DNA of 64,000 nucleotides from VXYL01 sp964348085 (GCA_964348085.1 CAYGBI010000009.1:6807-70806); one strand, 5' to 3'. Positions 53,265-62,164 are shown, numbered from the stretch's first letter. Program-made: numbers and translations. The notes: a model not told the origin generated them from the sequence alone.

Positions 53265-54324
53265 CGTTCAAGGCGTGATTGGCCGCATCGTCCCGCTTGC
53301 CCGGACCCGCCTTGATGCACCGAGACAGATCCGCTTGCGTACCCCGGCCGTGGTGCTGCTGGCCGTGGCGGTGCTCGTCGTCGCCATGTTGGCGCTTGCC
53401 ACCGGGGCGATTCCCGTATCGTTGGCGGAGCTGCTGCGCGTTCCCGCAAACGAGTTCCACCGCTCCGTTCTAGTTGAAATCCGAGCCCCTCGGGTCCTGT
53501 TGGCGGGTTGCGTTGGCGCCGCGTTGGCGCTGTCCGGGGCCGCCCTGCAGGGGTTGTTTCGCAATCCCCTCGCGGACCCTGGGCTGATCGGTGTTTCCAG
53601 CGGTGCCGCGTTGGGCGCGAGCATCATGATCGTATTGGGTAGCGGCTTGGCTATAGCCAGCGTAGTGGCCCCCTATGTCGTGCCCTTGGCGGCGATCGCG
53701 GGTGCGCTGCTGGTTACTTGGTTCCTGTACGCGTTCGCCGCCCGTTACGGGCAATTCAGCATCGTCACCATCGTACTGGTCGGGATTGCGACCAATGCCT
53801 TGGCAGGCGTCGGCATCGGTGTGCTGCAGTACGTCAGCGACGACGCCGGTTTACGAACGTTGATGTTCTGGATGATGGGTAGTTTCGGCCGGGCCACATG
53901 GCCGATGACGACACCCGCCGTTGTGTTGATGTTGGCCGCCGGGTTGCCGGTCTTCTTCGTGGCGCGAAGCTTGGATCTCCTCCAACTCGGCGAAGCCGAG
54001 GCCATGTACATGGGTGTCGATGTGCCGCGGTTGAAGCGCCGCGTCGTATTGGGTTCGGCGGCTGCGGTGGGTGCCGGTGTGGCCGTGGTCGGCATCGTTG
54101 GCTTCGTGGGGCTGGTGGTGCCGCATCTGGTGCGCTTGGCAATCGGCGCGGGCCACCGCCACCTGCTCCCTGGGGCGGCTTTGCTAGGCGCGACATTGAC
54201 TATTCTTGCCGATACGGTGGCGAGGACGGCGGCGTCGCCCGCCGAGATTCCCGTGGGCCTCGTGACCAGCGCGCTCGGCGCGCCTTTCTTCTTGTGGCTG
54301 ATTGCCCGGGAGCGGCCGCGGTGA
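53257..54324 (+). CDS. hmuU: Haem ABC transporter permease (FecCD family)
   Basis: 355 aa from a GTG at 53257. A cytoplasmic lead of about 30 residues is followed by roughly nine to ten helices. Family marks: RAPRVLLAGCVGAALALSGA, LFRNPLADPGLIGVSSGAAL, MFWMMGSFGRATW, the cytoplasmic coupling helix GVDVPRLKRRVVLGSAA, and GFVGLVVPHLVRLAIG. Similar to HmuU/BtuC permeases that pass haem or cobalamin. Overlaps hmuT by 8 nt and hmuV by 4 nt (GTGA), so the three are tightly coupled. Confidence 0.9.
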   Translation: MSSVQGVIGRIVPLARTRLDAPRQIRLRTPAVVLLAVAVLVVAMLALATGAIPVSLAELLRVPANEFHRSVLVEIRAPRVLLAGCVGAALALSGAALQGLFRNPLADPGLIGVSSGAALGASIMIVLGSGLAIASVVAPYVVPLAAIAGALLVTWFLYAFAARYGQFSIVTIVLVGIATNALAGVGIGVLQYVSDDAGLRTLMFWMMGSFGRATWPMTTPAVVLMLAAGLPVFFVARSLDLLQLGEAEAMYMGVDVPRLKRRVVLGSAAAVGAGVAVVGIVGFVGLVVPHLVRLAIGAGHRHLLPGAALLGATLTILADTVARTAASPAEIPVGLVTSALGAPFFLWLIARERPR

Positions 54325-55103
54325 CGCTTTGCGCGCTGAACGTGTCCCTAGAACTCGGCTCGAAGCGAGTGCTGTCGGATGCCTCGGTGGAAGTCGCGCC
54401 CGGCAAGTTGACCGCCTTGGTCGGGCCGAATGGCGCTGGCAAGTCGAGCATGGTGCGCCTCCTTTGCGGCGAGCTCGAACCCCAGCGGGGCGAGGTCTGC
54501 GCCGAGGGCCTGCCGCTTGAAAGCCTTACCGTTCAGGAACAAGCGCGTCTGCGCAGCGTGGTGTCCCAGTCTCCGGCCATGGCCTTCGATTTCTACGTCG
54601 ACGAGGTTCTGGCCATGGGTTGGAATCCAGATCCCGCTGCCCCGGCCGACTACGACGTCGCCGCCTCGGAAGTGATCGGGCAATGCGAACTTGGCCATCT
54701 GCTCGGCCGCAAGTACAAGACCCTGTCCGGTGGCGAGCGACAGTGCGTGCAGTTTGCCCGGGCGCTGCTGCAGATCTGGCGCGATACGGCTCACTGTGAT
54801 ACCGATGTGCGTTACTTGCTGCTCGACGAACCCACCGCCAACTTGGATCTGGGCCACGAAGCCTTGGTATTGGGGCTGGCGCGCGCGGTGTCGAAGCGCA
54901 ATGTCGGCGTCTTGGTGGTGTTGCACGACATCGACATGGCGGCGGCCTTCGCTGACCAAGTCGTGTTGCTCGTCGAAGGCGCGGTCGCCGCCCGGGGACC
55001 GCCTGGCGACGTCTTGACAAGCGAGCTATTGAGCCGGGTCTATCGAACCCCGGTGCGGGTCGAATGGCACCCAGGGCTTGGCCGCCACGTCGTTCTACGC
55101 TAA
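54321..55103 (+). CDS. hmuV: Haem ABC transporter ATP-binding protein
   Basis: 260 aa, the HmuV norm. Walker A is GPNGAGKSSMVRLL, the signature is LSGGERQCVQFARAL, Walker B is YLLLDEPTANLD and the switch His is in VVLHDIDMAAAF. The RDTAHCDTDVRYLLLDEPT insertion before Walker B is typical of HmuV rather than BtuD or FecE. It starts at a GTG overlapping the permease stop by 4 nt. It powers haem import from the cytoplasmic face. Confidence 0.9.
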   Translation: MTLCALNVSLELGSKRVLSDASVEVAPGKLTALVGPNGAGKSSMVRLLCGELEPQRGEVCAEGLPLESLTVQEQARLRSVVSQSPAMAFDFYVDEVLAMGWNPDPAAPADYDVAASEVIGQCELGHLLGRKYKTLSGGERQCVQFARALLQIWRDTAHCDTDVRYLLLDEPTANLDLGHEALVLGLARAVSKRNVGVLVVLHDIDMAAAFADQVVLLVEGAVAARGPPGDVLTSELLSRVYRTPVRVEWHPGLGRHVVLR

Positions 55104-55126
55104 AAGACCGTTTAGGAGGTTCCATC

Positions 55127-55456
55127 ATGGACATGCAGGAAAACGAAACAAAGACATTCATCGCGATGAATCGGTTCCGAATCGCACGTGGCTTCGAGGC
55201 GGCGTTCGAGCAACTCTGGCGGGAGCGCGACTCCTACCTGGCGGAGGTGCCCGGTTTCCAGTCCTTCGCGTTGCTGAAGGGAACCGAGGCGGAAGACCAC
55301 GTGCTATACGCCTCGCACACGATCTGGGCGTCTCGCGCCGCCTTTGAAGCTTGGACCCGATCCGAGAACTTCCGCAAGGCGCACGCGCAACGCAGCGCGC
55401 CGAAGGGAACGTATCTCGGTCACCCGGATTTGGAACTGTTCGAGGCCGTCGTGTAG
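55127..55456 (+). CDS. IsdG/HmoB-type haem-degrading monooxygenase (ABM fold)
   Basis: 109 aa with the antibiotic-biosynthesis monooxygenase (dimeric alpha+beta barrel) fold. The IsdG triad Asn-Trp-His aligns: Asn15 in FIAMNRFRIARG, Trp76 in AAFEAWTRSENF and His86 in RKAHAQ, with spacings of 61 and 10 residues against 60 and 10 in IsdG. It should therefore open haem to release iron. The ATG at 55127 has a perfect AGGAGGT 7 nt upstream, 23 bp after hmuV, as the last gene of the cassette. Being in a gammaproteobacterial haem operon, where HugZ or HemO is more common, it is a slightly unusual choice of enzyme. Confidence 0.85.
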   Translation: MDMQENETKTFIAMNRFRIARGFEAAFEQLWRERDSYLAEVPGFQSFALLKGTEAEDHVLYASHTIWASRAAFEAWTRSENFRKAHAQRSAPKGTYLGHPDLELFEAVV

Positions 55457-55758
55457 GCGTCCGCCCCGTCGAAACGGCGCGCTGCGCCGTTGCGGGGTGG
55501 GAGCCTTGCGTCGAATGTGTTGAGCCGTTGCGTCACGGGTCGGCTGTGGGAAGTCTCCCGCATCGTGACGATGGACGGACGATGGAAGATAGTGGGGAAG
55601 CGCACCAGGCGGGGTCGGCGCCGGCCGTACCGGAAGCGTTTTCAAACGGAGCCGCTACCAGTTTCCACCGGTACTTGCAAATGCGCCATGCGAACTCCAT
55701 AGTTGGGCACTTAGACGGTTCTGGAGAACCGCCCCCAACGCTTAGAGGAGTAAGTAAA
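55457..55758. other. Intergenic region before hfq
   Basis: 302 bases between the haem oxygenase stop and hfq. No gene was seen. The right half must hold the hfq promoter, since the usual miaA-hfq read-through is interrupted by the haem cassette. A short hairpin CGGTTCT-gga-GAACCG lies at about 55718-55734, just before the hfq ribosome site (GAGGAG at 55745-55750). Confidence 0.55.
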
Positions 55759-55998
55759 GTGAAGGGGCAATCGCTGCAAGACCCCTATCTCAACACGCTG
55801 CGCAAGGAGCGAACGCCTGTCGCCATCTATCTTGTCAACGGCATCAAGTTGCAGGGCCGAATCGAGTCCTTCGATCAGTTCGTGGTGCTGCTGCGCAACT
55901 CGGTGAGTCAGATGGTCTACAAGCACGCCATCTCCACCGTGGTGCCGGTGCATAACATCCGCTTGCCCAACGTTGAACGCCAAGACGACGACGATTAG
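55759..55998 (+). CDS. hfq: RNA chaperone Hfq
   Basis: 79 aa. Sm1 motif GQSLQDPYLNTLRKERTPVA includes the proximal-face Gln; VNGIKLQGRIESFDQFVVLL follows; Sm2 is YKHAISTVVP with the conserved KH. A short acidic tail (RQDDDD) replaces the long C-terminus of E. coli. It starts with GTG at 55759 after a GAGGAG 8 nt upstream. It pairs sRNAs with mRNAs as a hexamer. Followed by hflX, as usual. Confidence 0.96.
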   Translation: MKGQSLQDPYLNTLRKERTPVAIYLVNGIKLQGRIESFDQFVVLLRNSVSQMVYKHAISTVVPVHNIRLPNVERQDDDD

Positions 55999-56077
55999 CG
56001 CCGGGGTGTCTAGGCACCCAAAGGCGCTGGCGCGTCCGTCGCCGTAGTCGGCAGTGCCGGAATCGGAGGCTTCGACC

Positions 56078-57409
56078 ATGCTGTTTGAACGACCGTCGGC
56101 CGGAAATCTCGCCACCTTGGTGTCCGTGCGTTTCAACACTCTCGGCGGTTACCAAGACGAGGGTGATGCGCATAGGGCGGAGTTCCTCGAACTCGTGCGT
56201 TCGGCGTCCTTGGTTTGCGCCGGGGTCGTGACCGCCAGTCGCGACAAGCCGCATCCGCGCTGGTTCTTGGGTACCGGCAAAGTGGACGAACTCGCGGCGG
56301 AAGTCTCGCGAACGGGCGCCAATGTCGTGATCTTCAACCACGAACTGACGCCGGCGCAGCAGCGCAACCTCGAGACTCGCCTCGAGTGCCGGGTGATGAC
56401 GCGCACGGAATTGATCCTGCACATCTTCGCGGATCGCGCCCGCACCCACGAGGGCCACCTGCAAGTGCAACTCGCGCAGCTCACCCATGCCCAAACGCGC
56501 CTCGTGCGGGGTTGGGCCCACTTGGACCGGCAGAGTGGCGTCGGTGGGGCTGGTGGTCGTCGAGGCGGGGGCCAGATCGGCGGTGCCGCGCAACGGGGCG
56601 GCGGCGAGACGCAACTGGAACTCGATCAGCGCATGCTTGCCACTCGCGTCCGCCAAGTGCGCTCGCAACTCGCCACCGTGCAGCGTCGTCGGGCGTTGAA
56701 CCGCCGCCGCCGCTCGCGGGCGAGGGTGCCTACCGTGGCCCTCGCCGGCTATACCAACGCCGGCAAGTCGACGCTGTTCAACGCGCTCACGCGCAGCCAC
56801 GCGCAGGCCGAGGATCGCCTGTTCGCCACCTTGGACCCGACGATGCGGCGGCTTGGCTGCGACGCGGAAGTGGTGGTGGCCGATACCGTCGGCTTCATTC
56901 GCGGGTTGCCGGTGACGCTGGTGGACGCCTTCAAAGCCACATTGGAGGAAATCACCGAGGCGGACTTGGTGTTGCATGTCATTGACGCCTCGGCAGCCGA
57001 CGCCGACGAGTTGCGCGGGGAAGTGCTGGGCGTCCTTGCCGACATCGGCGCCGCCGGGGTGCCGACCGTCGAGGTGTTGAACAAGATCGACCTCCTCGCC
57101 TCGTCTGAAGCCGCGGTGCCCGGCGTTGACGGCGTCGACCAGGTGGCGGTCAGCGCACTGACTGGCGAGGGCGTCGATGCGTTGCGGGATTTGGTGCGCG
57201 CCCGTCTGGGCGTTGATGCCGTTACTACGGAGGTGCGCTTGCCGCCGAGCGGCGGCAAGGCGCGATCTTGGCTTTACGAGCACGGGGATGTGCGGCGCGA
57301 GACCGTCGCCGAGGACGGCGCGATGATCCTGCAAGTGCGCCTGCCGCGAGACCAACTCGGCGAACTGGCGGCCTATGACCGGAACGCCTTAGTCGGTAAC
57401 ATCAGCTAA
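56078..57409 (+). CDS. hflX: GTPase HflX
   Basis: 443 aa, starting at the ATG at 56078 (MLFERPSAGNLATLVSV) with GGAGG 8 nt upstream; an upstream GTG would add eight residues. The N-terminal domain (HPRWFLGTGKVDEL, LTPAQQRNLETRLECRVMTR), GTPase domain (AGYTNAGKSTLFNALT, DTVGFIRGLP, NKID) and C-terminal domain are complete. The loop before GETQLELD carries a Gly/Arg-rich stretch (about 152-176) of 23 residues where E. coli has 9. HflX splits stalled or heat-damaged ribosomes. Confidence 0.94.
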   Translation: MLFERPSAGNLATLVSVRFNTLGGYQDEGDAHRAEFLELVRSASLVCAGVVTASRDKPHPRWFLGTGKVDELAAEVSRTGANVVIFNHELTPAQQRNLETRLECRVMTRTELILHIFADRARTHEGHLQVQLAQLTHAQTRLVRGWAHLDRQSGVGGAGGRRGGGQIGGAAQRGGGETQLELDQRMLATRVRQVRSQLATVQRRRALNRRRRSRARVPTVALAGYTNAGKSTLFNALTRSHAQAEDRLFATLDPTMRRLGCDAEVVVADTVGFIRGLPVTLVDAFKATLEEITEADLVLHVIDASAADADELRGEVLGVLADIGAAGVPTVEVLNKIDLLASSEAAVPGVDGVDQVAVSALTGEGVDALRDLVRARLGVDAVTTEVRLPPSGGKARSWLYEHGDVRRETVAEDGAMILQVRLPRDQLGELAAYDRNALVGNIS

Positions 57410-57437
57410 TTCGTAAGCGGGCCGATAGAGGACCAAT

Positions 57438-58541
57438 ATGGCTTGGAACGACCCCGGTGGGCGAGACGACGATCCTTGGAGCCGAGGCGGCGCGCAAGGG
57501 CCACCGGACCTCGACGAGGCGTTTCGCAAGTTCCAGACCAAGCTCGCCGCGATGTTCGGCGGTGGGGGCGGTGGTGGCGCCGGCAAGTGGAACTTCAATC
57601 TGAAGACCGTGCTGATCGGCGTGCTCGTGCTGGTGGTCGTTTATGGCCTTTGGGGTGTCTATCAGTTGGACGAACAGGAACGGGGCGTGGTGTTTCGCTT
57701 CGGCAAGGTGCAAGAACAAGTGAAGCTGCAAGGCCTGCAATGGAACCCGCCGATTATTGATCGGGTGGAGAAAGTGAACGTCACCCGGGTGGACTCCTTG
57801 GATCACCAGGCATCGATGCTCACCGAGGATGAGAACATCGTCGATATAAGTCTCACCGTGCAGTATCGCGTGGGTGAACCCGTCGATTACGTGGTGAAGG
57901 TCGAGCAGCCGTTGAAGAGCCTCGAACACGCCACCGAAAGTGCGCTCCGGCATGTGGTTGGCAGTTCAACGATGGACTCGGTCATCACCGAGGGCCGAGC
58001 CGCGCTCGGCGTTGAAGTGGAGGAGCGCATCCAACGCTATTTGGACTCCTACGAAACCGGCATTGAAGTGGTGACCGTCAACATCGACCGCAGTGCGCCG
58101 CCGCCGCAAACGCAAGACGCTTTCGACGACGTGCAAAAGGCCAAGGAGGACGAAGTGCGTTTGGTGAACCAAGCCAACGCATACGCCGAAAGCGTTATCC
58201 CGAATGCGCGCGGCGACGCGGAGAAGGCGGTGCAAGAAGCGGAAGCGTATCGCGACCAAGTGATCGCCCAAGCTAGGGGCGAGGCGGAGCGGTTTGAGCA
58301 ACTCTTGGTGGAGTATCAACTCGCGCCCCAAGTCACCCGTGACCGCTTGTATATAAATGCGGTTGAGTCGGTGCTCAGCCAGAGCTCCAAGACCATGGTG
58401 GATGTGGGCAGCGACAACATCATGGTGCTGAACTTGGATAAACCGCGGCCCGACGACACGGCCGGCATGGGCGAGGGGGATGTTCGTACCATCGCCAGCG
58501 CTGCCGCCCGCGAACTCGGCAACAGTCGCCCGAGCCGTTAG
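57438..58541 (+). CDS. hflK: FtsH protease modulator HflK
   Basis: 367 aa. A Gly/Asp/Pro-rich cytoplasmic N-terminus (DPWSRGGAQGPPDLDEAF; FGGGGGGGAGKW), one membrane helix (VLIGVLVLVVVYGLWGVY), then an SPFH domain (EQERGVVFRFGKVQEQV, LQGLQWNPPIIDRVEKV) and a coiled coil (about 235-290). It forms the large HflKC cage around FtsH and tempers membrane-protein degradation. It follows hflX by 28 bp. A C-terminal tail of about 30 residues is disordered. Confidence 0.94.
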   Translation: MAWNDPGGRDDDPWSRGGAQGPPDLDEAFRKFQTKLAAMFGGGGGGGAGKWNFNLKTVLIGVLVLVVVYGLWGVYQLDEQERGVVFRFGKVQEQVKLQGLQWNPPIIDRVEKVNVTRVDSLDHQASMLTEDENIVDISLTVQYRVGEPVDYVVKVEQPLKSLEHATESALRHVVGSSTMDSVITEGRAALGVEVEERIQRYLDSYETGIEVVTVNIDRSAPPPQTQDAFDDVQKAKEDEVRLVNQANAYAESVIPNARGDAEKAVQEAEAYRDQVIAQARGEAERFEQLLVEYQLAPQVTRDRLYINAVESVLSQSSKTMVDVGSDNIMVLNLDKPRPDDTAGMGEGDVRTIASAAARELGNSRPSR

Positions 58542-58711
58542 CAGCCCATGGTGGAAGTCTGCGACGCGCCGAGAAAGGTCGGGCGCCGTCCGGCAAGGCG
58601 AGACGAAGGGACACATCGGGTACTATTCGACCGAGGAGCGACGGTGCCGGCGGGGCGCATGGCCGTTCAGCGTGACTTTCGCCACGTGCTCGCGCGATTA
58701 AGGAGGCACAA

Positions 58712-59581
58712 GTGAATCTAAAGAGTTTTTTGTGGGTCGTCGGCGTGCTGGTTGTCGTATTGCTGGCGTGGAACGCGCTATACATCGTCCACGAGACCCA
58801 ACGCGCTGTTCTCCTGCGCTTCGGCGCAGTCACCGACGCCGACATCGAACCCGGCCTGCATCCGAAGATCCCCATTGCGGACGAAGTGAAGCGCTTCAAC
58901 GGCAAGGTGCTTACCGTCGATGCTCCGGTGGCGCAGTACTTTACGTTGGAGCAGAAACCGGTGATGGTGGATTCGTTCGCCAAGTGGCGCATCGGCAATG
59001 TGGAGCTTTACTACACCGCAACCGGTGGCGATGAGAACCGTGCCCGCAACCTACTGCAGGAGCGGGTCAACGAGGGCTTGCGCAACCAGATTAGCAAACG
59101 CGACATGCACGAGGTGATTTCCGGCGAGCGCGACTTGCTCATGGCGGAACTCACCACCAGCTTGAACGAGGTGATGTCCGAAGAGATCGGCGTGGAGGTT
59201 ATCGACGTGCGCTTGAAACGCGTCGACTTGCCGTCCGATGTGGAAGCATCGGTGTTTCAGCGTATGAACTCAGCGCGGGAAATCGAGGCTCGTCAGTACC
59301 GCGCCTCCGGCGAGGAGAAGGCGATCGGCATCCAAGCCGACGCCGACCGGCAGGTGATCGTCATCGCCGCCGAGGCCTACCGCCGAGCGGAGGAGATTAA
59401 GGGTGCCGGCGATGCCCAAGCCGCCAAGACGTACGCCGGGGCGTTCAACAAGGATCCGGAGTTCTATGCCTTCTACCGGCGCGTCACGGCCTACCCCAAG
59501 GTGTTTAGCAGCAAAGACGATCAGTTGGTGATCGACCCGAATAGCGACTTCTTCAAGTACCTGAAGTCCGGAGAACGCTAG
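58712..59581 (+). CDS. hflC: FtsH protease modulator HflC
   Basis: 289 aa partner of HflK. One N-terminal helix (FLWVVGVLVVVLLAWNALYI), SPFH domain (ETQRAVLLRFGAVTDADIEP) and coiled coil (about 180-230). IEVIDVRLKRVDLP-like GVEVIDVRLKRVDLPSDV is the family hallmark. The start is GTG at 58712, with AAGGAGG 5 nt upstream. It lies 170 bp after hflK, an unusually large gap for this pair. C-terminal YFKYLK-type end (DFFKYLKSGER) is normal. Confidence 0.94.
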   Translation: MNLKSFLWVVGVLVVVLLAWNALYIVHETQRAVLLRFGAVTDADIEPGLHPKIPIADEVKRFNGKVLTVDAPVAQYFTLEQKPVMVDSFAKWRIGNVELYYTATGGDENRARNLLQERVNEGLRNQISKRDMHEVISGERDLLMAELTTSLNEVMSEEIGVEVIDVRLKRVDLPSDVEASVFQRMNSAREIEARQYRASGEEKAIGIQADADRQVIVIAAEAYRRAEEIKGAGDAQAAKTYAGAFNKDPEFYAFYRRVTAYPKVFSSKDDQLVIDPNSDFFKYLKSGER

Positions 59582-59660
59582 CAAACGTCGCCTTGAGACG
59601 CATGCGAAGAGCTGCGCTCGGCGGCTCTTAGGGAACCGGTGTGGATGGTTGGAGCAAGTC

Positions 59661-60953
59661 GTGAGCGGCCGAAGCGTGGTGGTGATCGGCACGCAGTGGG
59701 GCGACGAGGGGAAGGGCAAGATCGTCGATCTCTTGACCGAACGCGTCGCCGCCGTGGTGCGTTTCCAAGGCGGGCACAACGCCGGTCATACGTTGGTCAT
59801 CGATGGCGAGAAGACCGTCCTGCACCTTATCCCGTCGGGCATCCTGCGTCCGGGCGTGCGCTGTCTGATCGGCAATGGCGTGGTGCTGGCGCCGGAACCC
59901 TTGCTCCAAGAGATCCGCGAACTAGAGGCCAAGGGCGTGCCGGTGCGCGACCGGCTGTGCATTTCGCCGGCCTGTCCGCTGATCCTGCCCTACCATGTGG
60001 CGGTGGACAGGGCGCGCGAGAAATCCCTCGGCGAGCAGAAGATCGGCACCACCGGGCGCGGCATCGGCCCGGCCTACGAGGACAAAGCCGCCCGTCGCGG
60101 CGTGCGCTTGGGGGACTTGCTCTATTGGCAGCAATTCGTCGCCAAGCTGGCCGAGGTGATGGACTATCACAACTTTCTGCTCGAGAACTACTACGGGGTG
60201 GCGCCACAGGACTTCCAGCAGACCGTCGATCAAATTCGCCAAGTGGCGGAGGAACTGCTGCCGATGGTCACGGACATCGGCCCGCTCCTGCATGAGCTCC
60301 GCAACGCCGGCGCGAACATCCTATTCGAGGGTGCGCAGGGCTCGCTGCTCGACGTGGATTTGGGCACCTATCCGTTCGTGACGTCTTCCAACACCACGGC
60401 CGGCGGGGCGGCGTTTGGCAGCGGCTTCGGCCCACGCTACTTGGACTATATCTTGGGCACTACCAAGGCATACGCCACGCGGGTCGGGTCCGGCCCGTTT
60501 CCCACGGAGCTCTTTGACAATGTCGGCGAGCGTTTGGCCGAACGCGGCCAAGAGTACGGCGCCACGACGGGCCGCGCTCGCCGCTGTGGCTGGTTCGACG
60601 CGGTGGCCATCCACCACGCCGTGCAGGTCAATAGCTTGTCTGGCCTGTGCCTATCCAAGCTCGACGTGCTCGACGGCTTGGCCACCATCCGCATCTGTGT
60701 CGGCTACCAGGGGGCGAGCGGCGCCCCCGTGCGAGCGCGCTTCGACAGCGAGTTCTACTCCGAAATCCGCCCGGTCTACGAGGACCTTCCCGGCTGGCGC
60801 GAGTCCACCGCCGGTGCCCGCTCGCTCGACGAGTTGCCGGCCAACGCCCTCAATTACATCAGGCGCATCGAGGAAGTCGTGGACGCGCCGGTCGCCGTCA
60901 TTTCCACTGGCCCCGACCGCGACGAAACCATCCTCTTGGAGGAGTTGTTTTGA
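59661..60953 (+). CDS. purA: Adenylosuccinate synthetase
   Basis: 430 aa (E. coli 432). It joins IMP and aspartate with GTP in AMP synthesis. GTQWGDEGKGKIVDLL, FQGGHNAGHTL, TTGRGIGPAYEDKAAR, the LFEGAQGSLLDVDLGTYP segment and TTGRARRCGWFDAVA are all intact. The start was set at the GTG at 59661 with TTGGAG 7 nt upstream. hisZ, often found between hflC and purA, is absent; 79 bp separate the two genes. Its end overlaps the trm112 gene by 4 nt. Confidence 0.95.
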   Translation: MSGRSVVVIGTQWGDEGKGKIVDLLTERVAAVVRFQGGHNAGHTLVIDGEKTVLHLIPSGILRPGVRCLIGNGVVLAPEPLLQEIRELEAKGVPVRDRLCISPACPLILPYHVAVDRAREKSLGEQKIGTTGRGIGPAYEDKAARRGVRLGDLLYWQQFVAKLAEVMDYHNFLLENYYGVAPQDFQQTVDQIRQVAEELLPMVTDIGPLLHELRNAGANILFEGAQGSLLDVDLGTYPFVTSSNTTAGGAAFGSGFGPRYLDYILGTTKAYATRVGSGPFPTELFDNVGERLAERGQEYGATTGRARRCGWFDAVAIHHAVQVNSLSGLCLSKLDVLDGLATIRICVGYQGASGAPVRARFDSEFYSEIRPVYEDLPGWRESTAGARSLDELPANALNYIRRIEEVVDAPVAVISTGPDRDETILLEELF

Positions 60954-61141
60954 TCGACGGCAAGCTGCTGCAAATCCTCGTCTGTCCGGTGAGCAAGGCG
61001 CCGCTCGCCTATCATCGGGAGACGAGCGAGTTATGGTGCGCCCAAAGCGGCCTCGCGTACCCGGTGCGCGACGGCATCCCGGTGATGCTCGCCGACGAGG
61101 CGAGGCAACTTACCGATCAAGAGCTGGCGTCGATGGCATGA
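60950..61141 (+). CDS. Trm112 family protein
   Basis: 63 aa, the size of E. coli YcaR. ILVCPVSKAPLAYHRETSEL and WCAQSGLAYPVRDGIPVML match the family; of the four zinc-site Cys of some members only two are kept, as is common in bacteria. Eukaryotic and archaeal Trm112 activates methyltransferases; the bacterial role is little known. The start is a TTG overlapping the purA stop (TTGA). In relatives it lies with lpxK and kdsB, so its position after purA is unusual. Confidence 0.85.
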   Translation: MIDGKLLQILVCPVSKAPLAYHRETSELWCAQSGLAYPVRDGIPVMLADEARQLTDQELASMA

Positions 61142-61192
61142 TCACTTTGCGCTAGCGCATCGACAACCGATCCTTAAGGAGGAGAGGCGACT

Positions 61193-62143
61193 TTGAGAGT
61201 TCCGCACTTGGCGTCTTCCGGCGACATGCCCGATGTCGCGAGCCGTGCCGTGCAGCATGTCGATGGCACGCTCGACTGGGTAGGCATGGGCAATATACGC
61301 CAGCCAATCGAGATTCGCGATGGCGACACGGTTCGAGCGGTCGATGCGCGGGTGCAGGTCTATGTCGACTTGACGGACGCGCAGGCAAAGGGCATCCACA
61401 TGTCGCGCCTTTACATCATCCTGGATGAGCACGCGACGACGCGCCCGTTGAGTTGCGCTGGTTTGAAGCTGTTGCTCACGTCGTTGGTTGCCTCGCACCG
61501 CGATCTGTCGCGGCAAGCCTTCGTCGAGTTCGATTTCGATTACTTCCTGCGCCGCCAGTCGCTGGTGACGGAACACTCGGGCTGGAACAGTTACCCGGTG
61601 AGCGTTCGCGGCGCGGTGGTGGACGGCGAAATGCGCTTGGAACTCACCTTGGGTGTTTGGTATTCGAGTACCTGCCCTGCCTCGGCCGCACTCGCTCGGC
61701 AACTCATTCAACAACGGTTCGAGCGCGACTTCGGCGATGGCGGCCAAGCGTCGGCGGCCGAAGTCAAAGCGTGGCTCGGTACCGAGGACGCCATCGCCGG
61801 CACGCCTCATGCGCAGCGCAGCATCGCGCGACTGCGTGTACGGCTCGCCGACGGCCAGCAAACCTTCCCCGTCACCGCCTTGGTGGACGCCGTGGAGCAA
61901 GTGCTCGCGACGCCCGTGCAGACGGCGGTGAAGCGGGAGGACGAGCAGGAGTTCGCGCGGCTGAACGCCGCCAACCTGATGTTCTGCGAAGACGCCGGGC
62001 GGCGGCTGAAAGCCATGCTCGACGCGAGGGAGGATCTCGTCGACTTCCATGTGCGCGTCGAGCACCACGAAAGCCTGCACGCCCACGACGCCGTGAGCGT
62101 CTTTGCCAAAGGTGTTGCCGGCGGCTACCGACCGCTGCCGTAG
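61193..62143 (+). CDS. folE2: GTP cyclohydrolase I, type IB (FolE2)
   Basis: 316 aa. It makes 7,8-dihydroneopterin triphosphate, first step of folate and queuosine synthesis, and works with various divalent metals where FolE needs zinc. Typical segments: DWVGMGNIRQPIEI, QVYVDLTDAQAKGIHMSRLY, YPVSVRGAVVDGE, the metal Cys in YSSTCPASAAL, GTPHAQRSIARL and VRVEHHESLHAHDAVS. The start is TTG at 61193 with AAGGAGGAG upstream. FolE2 is often Zur-controlled, but no Zur box could be identified. It connects with queG in this window through the queuosine pathway. Confidence 0.92.
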   Translation: MRVPHLASSGDMPDVASRAVQHVDGTLDWVGMGNIRQPIEIRDGDTVRAVDARVQVYVDLTDAQAKGIHMSRLYIILDEHATTRPLSCAGLKLLLTSLVASHRDLSRQAFVEFDFDYFLRRQSLVTEHSGWNSYPVSVRGAVVDGEMRLELTLGVWYSSTCPASAALARQLIQQRFERDFGDGGQASAAEVKAWLGTEDAIAGTPHAQRSIARLRVRLADGQQTFPVTALVDAVEQVLATPVQTAVKREDEQEFARLNAANLMFCEDAGRRLKAMLDAREDLVDFHVRVEHHESLHAHDAVSVFAKGVAGGYRPLP

Positions 62144-62164
62144 TGCGCCGCAGCGGTTCGGCGG

